From positions 1-7,008 of the forward strand of contig CAZNCS010000219.1 of NCBI GenBank assembly GCA_964571605.1: a stretch of DNA of 7,008 bases. Direction: 5' to 3'. Source of the DNA: Leptospira_B sp964571605. GTDB taxonomy: Bacteria > Spirochaetota > Leptospiria > Leptospirales > Leptospiraceae. Each line of letters starts with the position of its first letter. Position 1 is the stretch's first letter. The translations under genes and the position numbers were made by a program. The notes under the pieces were generated by a model that saw nothing but the letters and a program-made list of their open reading frames with translations, was not told the DNA's origin and did no database searches. Shown here piece after piece: positions 1 to 6,126 of the stretch.

Positions 1-52
1 GCGATCCTACGGTACTGTTTTGGATTGTCCTCCTTTCTCACTCTGTTAATCT

Positions 53-56
53 GGAG
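53..56 (+). promoter_or_regulatory. Possible ribosome binding site for the ABC1 kinase gene
   Basis: GGAG lies four bases before ATG 61 and just after a TAA (47-49) that closes another frame. This supports ATG 61 over the TTG at 25, which has only a poor purine stretch before it. The spacing is slightly short, so the support is moderate. Confidence 0.45.
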
Positions 57-60
57 CCTA

Positions 61-1362
61 ATGTTTGGATTTTTAGATCAACTTCGGCACGGGTTCAACG
101 GAGCGGCCAGGATGGTCGCAAGTAGTTACGTTTTCTCCTCCAAAACCCTTCTTCTTTTGAAGGACTTAGCGGTAGGTGGAAAGGGTTCCCAGAATGTACC
201 CATCCGTCTTCGAGAGGCGTTTGAAGAGTTAGGCGCTACGTACATTAAATTAGGACAATTCATCGCCTCAGCCCCTTCTCTTTTTCCGGAAGAAATCGTA
301 TCTGAGATGCAAAAATGTTTGGATTCCGTCCGACCTATCCCATTCGGGGAAGTGGAAAAAACTCTGAAGAAGGAATTGGGTTCGAAATATAGGGAACTTT
401 TCCAAAGTATAGACCCAGTTCCCTTAGCATCCGCTTCCATTGCACAAGTCCACACGGCAGTCACCAAAGAAGGTTTGGACGTCGTACTGAAAGTGCAAAG
501 ACCCGATATAGAAACGGCGTTAGGTGCGGATTTAAATCTTCTTTATTTAGCCTCCAAATTATTCGAAATTTTTGTCCCCGGCCTAAATCGATCCGGACTC
601 TCCGATATGATCGGAATGTTCCAATCCTCTATCCTAGAAGAGATCGATTTTTATAAAGAGGCGGCAAATATAGAGGAATTCGAAGGATATCTTTTAGCGA
701 ATGGAGAAGAAAGGGCCAGAGTCCCGAAAGTTTACAAAAATCTGAGCACAAAGCGTGTTTTGGTCATGGAAAGGTTTTACGGAGCCTCGATTACGGACGA
801 GGTTTCTCTTAGAAAATATTCTTCCGATCCTTCTAAAACTCTTTCCGATGCTTTGGAGATCTGGTTTTCTATGCTTTCCAAATCCGGATTTTTTCACGCC
901 GATGTCCATGCGGGAAATTTAATGATTTTGCGGGATGGAACGGTCGGATTTATCGATTTCGGAATCGTAGGAAGAATTTCTTCCAAAGTCTGGGAAGGAC
1001 TTATGATCTTTTTGGAAGGTTTGGCTTTAAATCGTACGGATCGAATCGCAAGCGGTCTAGTAAGAATGGACGGAGCAGCCCAAGGAATCGACGAGAAAAA
1101 ATTGGCTGCCGACCTAGAAAAAGTTTTCGGACAGATGAGTAAAATGGTTTTGGATATACAACTCGGAGAATTGGAAGCTTTCGACGAACAGAAATTAAAC
1201 GGTCTACTTTTCGAATTCCGGGATATTTCCACACGGAACGGTTTGAAAATTCCGAAAGAATTCGGACTTTTGATCAAACAAATTTTATACTTCGATCGAT
1301 ATATTAAAACTTTCGCACCGGAAATGGATTTGATCCGGGATAGGGAAAAATTCATTCGATGA
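61..1362 (+). CDS. ABC1/AarF/UbiB family atypical protein kinase-like protein
   Basis: This is a member of the ABC1 (AarF/UbiB/COQ8) atypical kinase family, whose members bind and hydrolyse ATP and support isoprenoid-quinone or other lipid homeostasis. Numbering from a TTG at 25, the hallmarks appear in order: KLGQ (75-78) in the family-specific N-terminal extension, an alanine-rich nucleotide loop ASASIAQVH (135-143) in place of the usual glycine-rich loop, the ATP lysine K156 in VVLKVQRP, acidic E205/E206, the catalytic HADVHAGN (291-298) and the metal-binding DFG (311-313). I see no C-terminal membrane anchor of the E. coli UbiB kind. The frame is open to the left edge, so the start is uncertain. 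I prefer ATG 61 (433 aa), which follows GGAG at 53-56; TTG 25 would give 445 aa. The stop overlaps the feoA start as ATGA, indicating translational coupling. The family is certain, but the substrate is unknown, and ubiB should not be assumed without evidence on the quinone used. Confidence 0.9.
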   Translation: MFGFLDQLRHGFNGAARMVASSYVFSSKTLLLLKDLAVGGKGSQNVPIRLREAFEELGATYIKLGQFIASAPSLFPEEIVSEMQKCLDSVRPIPFGEVEKTLKKELGSKYRELFQSIDPVPLASASIAQVHTAVTKEGLDVVLKVQRPDIETALGADLNLLYLASKLFEIFVPGLNRSGLSDMIGMFQSSILEEIDFYKEAANIEEFEGYLLANGEERARVPKVYKNLSTKRVLVMERFYGASITDEVSLRKYSSDPSKTLSDALEIWFSMLSKSGFFHADVHAGNLMILRDGTVGFIDFGIVGRISSKVWEGLMIFLEGLALNRTDRIASGLVRMDGAAQGIDEKKLAADLEKVFGQMSKMVLDIQLGELEAFDEQKLNGLLFEFRDISTRNGLKIPKEFGLLIKQILYFDRYIKTFAPEMDLIRDREKFIR

Positions 1363-1592
1363 AACAATTACTTTTCGAGTTGGAAGCAGGCCAATCTGGA
1401 ATCCTCTCCGACCTTAAAAAAAGCTCCGGTAAAGAAAAACTGGTTCGAAATTTATTGGATATGGGATTTTTACCCGGAACCAAAATCACCGTATTAGAAA
1501 AATACCCTCGCCAAGAAAAATTGGTCGTCGAATTGGGACTCGTAAAACTCGCTCTCCGTAAAATGGAAGCGGATCTAGTTGAACTGGAATAA
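1359..1592 (+). CDS. feoA: Ferrous iron transport protein A (FeoA)
   Basis: This 77-residue protein is a small cytoplasmic SH3-like FeoA, the accessory partner thought to modulate the FeoB iron permease. The family core LLDMGFLPGTKITVL (32-46) is clear, followed by the beta-rich stretch LVVELGLVKLALRKMEADLVEL (55-76), where FeoA proteins typically show a G-x-x-x-A-L-R-x-x-x-A pattern. The length is normal for a single-domain FeoA. The ATG overlaps the stop of the kinase gene (ATGA), and feoB follows three bases after the stop. There is no strong Shine-Dalgarno close to the start (AGGGA at 1342-1346 is far), so translation probably relies on ribosomes finishing the upstream gene. Immediate adjacency to feoB makes the assignment firm. 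Confidence 0.94.
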   Translation: MKQLLFELEAGQSGILSDLKKSSGKEKLVRNLLDMGFLPGTKITVLEKYPRQEKLVVELGLVKLALRKMEADLVELE

Positions 1593-1595
1593 TCT

Positions 1596-3737
1596 ATGAA
1601 AATTCTTTCTCCTACATTGCTCGAACCGGAGCATAAAAAGAAATCCATCCGAGTTTTACTAACCGGAAATCCAAATTGTGGGAAATCCACATTATTCAAC
1701 CAGCTCACGGGACTCCGTCAAAAGACAGGAAATTTTCACGGAGTCACGGTGGAAAAGGCGGAAGGAGAAATTTCATCCGCTCATAGAAAGATCCAATTGA
1801 TCGATCTTCCCGGAGCTTACAGTTTAGGAGGAGAATCCGAAGACAAACAAGTAACCACTCGAGTATTATTGTCCAGAAGTCCGGAAGATCGTTTATTATT
1901 CGTTTTAGATGCGGTGGCTATAGAAAGAGGACTACAGTTCCTACTCCAAATCGCCAGTCTCAAAATTCCAATGTTCGTTGTAGTTACCATGAAGGATGCT
2001 CTAGAAAAAAAAGGAGTCTTTTTGGATTTGGGGCAACTTTCCAAAAAATTCGGCATTCCTTTTTATTTCGTAAATCCCAAAACAGGAGAAGGTGTCGAAA
2101 TTCTGCGAGAAACGATCGGCCAAGATACGACCTACCGAGTTCCAAATCCGGATTTTTCCTGGGATAAAAAAAGGGCCTACTTTATCGATTCTTTACTCGC
2201 AAAACTACATTCCTCCGATCCGGATTCTTTACGATTCGTAGTGGAAAATAGTTTAAAAGAATTGAACGGAGAAAATCTGCAGACAGGTCTTCCGAGCTCC
2301 CAACTTCTTCCTCCGGAAGCGAAAGAATTCGTCGAATCGGAATGGAAAAAATCAGGATTACAATTTTCTTATAGAGAAGAATTAATCCAACGCTCCATTT
2401 GGATCAAAAAACTTCTCTCCAAAACGATCTCAGGCATCGCAGTAACCGAAAAAGGTACATTACGTTATGCCGATCGGATTTTACTCCATCCGTTTTGGGG
2501 GATGGGAATTTTTCTGGCGCTTATGGCTCTTGTTTTCCAATCCTTATTTGCCTGGTCCGAAGTTCCTATGGATTGGATCGAAACTCAGGTTTCAGGACTA
2601 GCGGAATTTGTAGGAGCCTTTATCCCCGATGGACCTTTGCGTTCCTTATTACAAGAAGGTGTGATCGGCGGAGTCGGCGCGGTTTTAGTCTTTATCCCAC
2701 AAATTAGTTTACTTTTTCTTTTTATAGGAATTATGGAAGAAAGCGGATATATCGCACGTGCTTCCTTTTTGATGGATCGTTTTATGGGAAGATTCGGCCT
2801 TTCCGGAAAATCTTTTATCCCGCTTTTGTCCAGCGCGGCTTGCGCAGTCCCCGCGATCATGGGAACAAGGACGATCGAAAATAAAGCGGACCGATTGACT
2901 ACGATTATGGTTTCCCCTTTAATCACCTGCTCTGCGAGATATCCTGTGTATATTCTTGTGATCGGAACTGTTTTTTCCTCCAATTTAATTTTCGGAGTCA
3001 TCTCGCCCAAAGCTCTCGCGTTATTTGGCCTTTTTCTTTTGGGAATGCTCGCCTCACTAACCGCAGCGTTTCTTTTTAAAAAAACCTTCTTTCTATCCGA
3101 ATCTTCGTATTTTCTAATGGAGCTCCCCAGATACCAATGGCCCTCTTTTCGAAGTCTTTTTTTCACCGTTTATAAGAAAATAAGAACGTTTATACTCAAT
3201 GCGGGAAAGATCATACTTTTTATCTCGATTCTACTTTGGTTTTTAGCCAACTATCCAAGAGTGGAAAATTCCAAAATACAAGGGCTAAGTTCCGCCCAGG
3301 CAAAATCAGTCCAAATTGCGGAGTCATATGCCGGAAGAATGGGAAAAGCAATGGAACCAGTTCTGGCGCCCATCGGTTTTGGATGGAAAATGGGATTAGG
3401 TATCATAACGTCTTTTGCAGCTAGAGAAGTTATGGTCTCCACTCTTTCGATTATTTACGGGGTGCAAGGAGAAGATTCCGAAGACGAAAATTTAAGAGGC
3501 GCTCTCAGAAACGATAAAGATCCGGCTACGGGAAAACCGATTTGGACGATCGCAAGCGCTCTCAGTCTATTGGTATTTTTTGCGTTTGCCTGTCAATGTA
3601 TGTCCACATTGGCTGTGGTAAAACGGGAAACGAATTCTTTGTTCTGGCCGTTCTTTTTATTTTCATATATGACAATTCTAGCATATGTTTCCGCTTTTAT
3701 GGTCTTCCATTCGACTCGTCTTTTAGGCTGGAACTAA
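1596..3737 (+). CDS. feoB: Ferrous iron transporter FeoB, GTPase-permease
   Basis: This is a full-length 713-residue FeoB, the inner-membrane Fe(II) importer with a cytoplasmic G domain. The G domain shows G1 GNPNCGKST (24-32), a G2 region NFHGVTVEK (46-54), G3 DLPG (70-73), a G4-position TMKD (131-134) and a G5-like NPKTGEG (160-166). A helical GDI-like linker runs to about residue 285. The membrane part starts near 300 and carries the two conserved gate motifs with cysteines: SSAACAVPAIMGTRTIENK (412-430, C416) and PLITCSARYPVY (441-452, C445). CQCMSTLAVVKRE (666-678) lies near the C terminus. The G4 position has Thr where the FeoB consensus has Asn (NxxD), and G2 has His where Pro is common. 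It begins three bases after feoA with only a weak GGA upstream, suggesting coupled translation. No feoC follows; the next gene is a sulfatase-fold enzyme. Confidence 0.97.
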   Translation: MKILSPTLLEPEHKKKSIRVLLTGNPNCGKSTLFNQLTGLRQKTGNFHGVTVEKAEGEISSAHRKIQLIDLPGAYSLGGESEDKQVTTRVLLSRSPEDRLLFVLDAVAIERGLQFLLQIASLKIPMFVVVTMKDALEKKGVFLDLGQLSKKFGIPFYFVNPKTGEGVEILRETIGQDTTYRVPNPDFSWDKKRAYFIDSLLAKLHSSDPDSLRFVVENSLKELNGENLQTGLPSSQLLPPEAKEFVESEWKKSGLQFSYREELIQRSIWIKKLLSKTISGIAVTEKGTLRYADRILLHPFWGMGIFLALMALVFQSLFAWSEVPMDWIETQVSGLAEFVGAFIPDGPLRSLLQEGVIGGVGAVLVFIPQISLLFLFIGIMEESGYIARASFLMDRFMGRFGLSGKSFIPLLSSAACAVPAIMGTRTIENKADRLTTIMVSPLITCSARYPVYILVIGTVFSSNLIFGVISPKALALFGLFLLGMLASLTAAFLFKKTFFLSESSYFLMELPRYQWPSFRSLFFTVYKKIRTFILNAGKIILFISILLWFLANYPRVENSKIQGLSSAQAKSVQIAESYAGRMGKAMEPVLAPIGFGWKMGLGIITSFAAREVMVSTLSIIYGVQGEDSEDENLRGALRNDKDPATGKPIWTIASALSLLVFFAFACQCMSTLAVVKRETNSLFWPFFLFSYMTILAYVSAFMVFHSTRLLGWN

Positions 3738-3742
3738 ATTCC

Positions 3743-3746
3743 GGAG
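3743..3746 (+). promoter_or_regulatory. Ribosome binding site of the LTA-synthase-like gene
   Basis: GGAG in CCGGAGAAAA sits four bases before ATG 3751, inside the 13-base gap after feoB. It fixes the start and lets this gene be translated independently within the operon. Confidence 0.7.
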
Positions 3747-3750
3747 AAAA

Positions 3751-5700
3751 ATGAAAAAACTACCTCCTAATTTACGCATTATAGTATTCTATACTATCAC
3801 GTATTTTTTACTTCTGACTTTATTTCGGCTTGCTCTTCTTTTTATCTATTTCCCGAAAACGGAAAATTCTCCCTGGTCGGAGATTCTATTTTCTTTTCTA
3901 ATTGGAATCCGTTTCGATTTTTCGGTGATTGCGATTGTGCTTGGACCCTCATGGTTTTTATCTTCTTTCCATTTCGCAAATCGTTGGAAATCCTACCGTT
4001 ATGTTTGGGGAATTCTACCGATTCCTCTATTCCTATGGATGACAGGACATTTGATCGGGGACATCATCTATTACGGAGAAGCCGATAAACATTTAGGTTA
4101 CGAAGGATTTGTATTTTTAGGAAAAGATCTTTTGGTCCTAATAGAAGCGGGAATCAAAAACGATACTTTGAAAGTCGTATTGGGTTTAACCGGAATCGTC
4201 GTAGGACTTCCCACCTTAATTTATTTTTTCATAAAGTATAACGGATATATGTATCTTTCGGAAAACAAAACGAAAGAACTCATTCAAATTCCTTTCTCCA
4301 TTCTGATCGTTTTATTATTATTCCGGGGAGGAATCCAATCCCGCCCATTACGTTCTACAGAAGCTATCCATTCTGAAAACGGATTTTTGAATAATCTTCC
4401 ATTAAACGGAGTATTTACCACTCTAATGGATTTAAAATCCAAATCGATTCTACCCGAATTGCAAATTCCAAGAGAGGAAGCGATCCGGATCGTAAAACAA
4501 GAAATCGATTATAAAGGGGCAAAGTTTATTTCGGAAGAATTTCCGATTCTAAGAGAGACGGAACAAACAAGAAAAGAAATCCCTCCAAATATAGTAATCG
4601 TTCTTTTGGAAAGTTGGACCGGAAAATTTCTCAGGCCCAACGGAGACGGAATTGTAGGTGGTCGAGAACTAACACCGAATTTCAATCGATTGGCAGCACA
4701 AGGTAGGTATTATTCCCGATTTTTTGCGACAGGGGGAAGAACCGTCAACGGGCTTCTTTCCGTTCTAACGGGAATCCCGGATCGCCCCGGAATCACAGTA
4801 GTAAGAACTCACCAAGCTTTGGGAAACTTCGGGGGTCTCGGTTCGATTCTTAAAAATATAGGATATTCCACATATTTCGTTCACGGAGGAGATGTAGGAT
4901 TTGATAATATGAGTTTTCTTTTCCCTCATTGGGGGTTCGACACGATTGTCGGAAAAGAAGAAATGGAAAAAACCAAAAAATATTCCTCCGGGGCCTGGGG
5001 TTTTTACGACATGGATGTTTTGGAAGAATTGAACAATACATTACAATCCTCTAAACCTCCTTTCGCAGCGGTGACTTTAACTTTGACTACACATTATCCC
5101 TACCAAGTCCCTGACACATTAACGAGTTTATATCCGGAATCCGTAGTAGATCGAGATTATTTTAATACATATCACTACGCAGACCAAGCAATTGGCAATT
5201 TTATAGAGAAGGCAAAAAAATTTCCGTATTTCGAAAATACGATTTTTGTTTTTGTTGCGGACCATACCCACCATAGAGACTTAAATCCTTTCGAGGATAG
5301 AAATATTCCGTTTTTATTATACTCTCCCAAATACATTCGCCCCGGAGTGGACACTCGGATTTCTTCCCAATTAGATGTGATCCCCACTGTTTTAGGACTA
5401 GTAGGTAAAAAAGTAAAATTTGCCGCCTTGGGCAAGGATCTATTGCAACCGGTTACAACGGGCAAACATTCCGCCTATTTTGCGTTTTCCAGTGTGATCG
5501 GTTGGATAGAAGACGATTACGCACTGTATCGTTCGACGGAAGGAGATTTGCGAGAGGTATATCCGATGCCTTGGAACGTTTCACCGCAAAAATGCGTTTT
5601 GGTTCGGGATACCTGCGATATCTACGAGAGAAAAGCAAAAGCCTTTTTAAATCTGAGTTACGATCTTTTGAATACGAATCGAATTTTCCCGGAGAAGTAG
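3751..5700 (+). CDS. LTA synthase-family sulfatase-fold membrane enzyme (phosphoglycerol/phosphoethanolamine transferase-like)
   Basis: This 649-residue protein has the LtaS/OpgB layout: five predicted N-terminal membrane helices (about 9-33, 44-70, 84-105, 139-161, 177-193), a linker, then a periplasmic alkaline-phosphatase/sulfatase-fold domain from about 278. GIRFDFS (52-58) and RGGIQSRPL (192-200) are typical of the family's membrane part. Likely catalytic residues by motif are metal-ligand E287 in VLLESWTG, nucleophile T331 in GGRTVNG, W416 in GAWGFYD, H448 in TLTTHYPY, and D504-H505 in VADH; QLDVIPT (540-546) is the usual sulfatase-family end motif. Known relatives are metal-dependent, often Mn, and move glycerol-phosphate or ethanolamine-phosphate from phospholipids to an acceptor. 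In a diderm the acceptor is more likely a periplasmic glycan or lipid than lipoteichoic acid; this is inferred. The only two cysteines (615, 622) lie in the periplasmic C-terminal tail. Last gene of the operon, 13 bases after feoB. Confidence 0.92.
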   Translation: MKKLPPNLRIIVFYTITYFLLLTLFRLALLFIYFPKTENSPWSEILFSFLIGIRFDFSVIAIVLGPSWFLSSFHFANRWKSYRYVWGILPIPLFLWMTGHLIGDIIYYGEADKHLGYEGFVFLGKDLLVLIEAGIKNDTLKVVLGLTGIVVGLPTLIYFFIKYNGYMYLSENKTKELIQIPFSILIVLLLFRGGIQSRPLRSTEAIHSENGFLNNLPLNGVFTTLMDLKSKSILPELQIPREEAIRIVKQEIDYKGAKFISEEFPILRETEQTRKEIPPNIVIVLLESWTGKFLRPNGDGIVGGRELTPNFNRLAAQGRYYSRFFATGGRTVNGLLSVLTGIPDRPGITVVRTHQALGNFGGLGSILKNIGYSTYFVHGGDVGFDNMSFLFPHWGFDTIVGKEEMEKTKKYSSGAWGFYDMDVLEELNNTLQSSKPPFAAVTLTLTTHYPYQVPDTLTSLYPESVVDRDYFNTYHYADQAIGNFIEKAKKFPYFENTIFVFVADHTHHRDLNPFEDRNIPFLLYSPKYIRPGVDTRISSQLDVIPTVLGLVGKKVKFAALGKDLLQPVTTGKHSAYFAFSSVIGWIEDDYALYRSTEGDLREVYPMPWNVSPQKCVLVRDTCDIYERKAKAFLNLSYDLLNTNRIFPEK

Positions 5701-5780
5701 CGATTTTATGCGAAAGCGCGGGCTGAAACGATCTAAAACAAAACCACTTCCTAAAACGATAAATTTGCCTGAGTAAAAGG

Positions 5781-5920
5781 GCCTCCCCACCCTTCCTGGG
5801 ACAACGTTTTTGATTTAAGTGCATCCCGCTTCGTGGTATTTTGGCTTCGCTCCGCTCATCCACCCTTTGGACTTCTAGGGGCGCTCGAAGGGGGCCGGTC
5901 CGGTGGTGTACAGCGGTTAT
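5781..5920. repeat. GC-rich non-coding block, candidate dispersed intergenic repeat
   Basis: Counted G+C is 81/140 (58%), rising to 56/90 (62%) at 5821-5910, against 26/70 (37%) in the following 5921-5990. It contains a repeated GCTTCG (5828-5833 and 5844-5849), a CGAAG (5886-5890) able to pair with either copy, and C/G-run segments. The style recalls GC-rich intergenic repeats of Leptospira genomes, but whether it is repeated cannot be judged from one copy. Confidence 0.4.
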
Positions 5921-5957
5921 TTTCACAAAATTTGCATTTTAGCAAGGCTTTTTAGGA

Positions 5958-5997
5958 GCCTGCAATTTGTAGGAGCTCCTACAAAATAGGCCTGCAA
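5958..5997. repeat. 8-base direct repeats GCCTGCAA flanking the palindrome
   Basis: GCCTGCAA occurs at 5958-5965, directly abutting the palindrome, and again at 5990-5997, four bases after it. The arrangement resembles a target-site duplication around a 24-base palindromic insert, but an 8-base match over this distance may be chance. Confidence 0.5.
5966..5985. repeat. Perfect 20-base palindrome
   Basis: TTTGTAGGAGCTCCTACAAA is identical to its own reverse complement, with no loop, centred between 5975 and 5976. Beyond it, A5964/T5987 also pair after one mismatch. As DNA it suits a dimeric protein site or a dispersed palindromic element; as RNA it would form a strong hairpin with a minimal loop. 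It is followed by AATAGG rather than a T-run, so a terminator role is weak. It lies about 140 bases before the NeuB-family gene. Confidence 0.8.
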
Positions 5998-6061
5998 AAA
6001 TTCTATACACTTCAAGTCGCTTTTTCTTAGAAGAGAAATTCTTCCCTTCTTGGGCCGGTAT

Positions 6062-6082
6062 TCCGATCTTAGTTCTATCGGA
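6062..6082 (+). other. Small hairpin in the leader of the NeuB-family gene
   Basis: TCCGAT (6062-6067) and ATCGGA (6077-6082) form a perfect 6-base-pair stem around a 9-base loop. No T-run follows, so it is not a terminator. It ends 44 bases before the start codon and overlaps a GGAGG (6080-6084). A regulatory role is speculative. Confidence 0.35.
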
Positions 6083-6116
6083 GGCGAGGATTTTGCCTGC
6101 TCCGAACCTTGTTCTT

Positions 6117-6121
6117 AGGAG
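6117..6121 (+). promoter_or_regulatory. Ribosome binding site of the NeuB-family gene
   Basis: AGGAG lies five bases before ATG 6127, near-ideal spacing, and an in-frame TAG at 6070-6072 limits any longer start. This settles the start codon. Confidence 0.8.
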
Positions 6122-6126
6122 AAAGA

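Larger units (their letters stand above)
5701..6126. other. 426-base intergenic region without a credible gene
   Basis: No reading frame here has a supported start, ribosome binding site and family resemblance. The region splits into an ordinary AT-rich tail after the sulfatase-fold gene, a GC-rich block (about 5781-5920), a palindrome near 5966-5985, and an AT-rich leader before the NeuB-family gene. I see no hairpin plus T-run that convincingly ends the upstream operon. Confidence 0.75.

Noticed and set aside
2..49. Frame ending with TAA at 47-49, possible tail of an upstream gene
   Set aside because: Its position just before GGAG and ATG 61 fits the end of a preceding gene, but 15 codons cannot be assigned to any family, so it is not listed as a feature.
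894..1367. 157-codon minus-strand open frame
   Set aside because: It is antisense to the kinase gene's conserved C-terminal half and has low-complexity basic and serine content; chance frame.
2585..3166. 193-codon minus-strand open frame
   Set aside because: It lies entirely within feoB antisense and mirrors its membrane domain; chance frame.
5776..5812. Possible terminator: short CCC...GGG pairing at 5790-5800 with GTTTTT downstream
   Set aside because: The stem is only about three pairs and the T-run does not abut it, so it does not meet the usual form of an intrinsic terminator.
5453..5926. 157-codon minus-strand open frame over the sulfatase-fold gene end and the GC-rich block
   Set aside because: More than half lies antisense to a well-supported gene, the product is arginine-rich without domain character, and no sensible ribosome binding site was seen. 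It is best explained as a by-product of the GC-rich block.
5945..5961. AGGCT/AGCCT inverted repeat with a 7-base loop
   Set aside because: A 5-base-pair stem beside a much stronger palindrome is likely chance.
6004..6009. TATACA as a possible -10 box for the NeuB-family gene
   Set aside because: It matches only four of six consensus bases and there is no reasonable -35 element 16-18 bases upstream.
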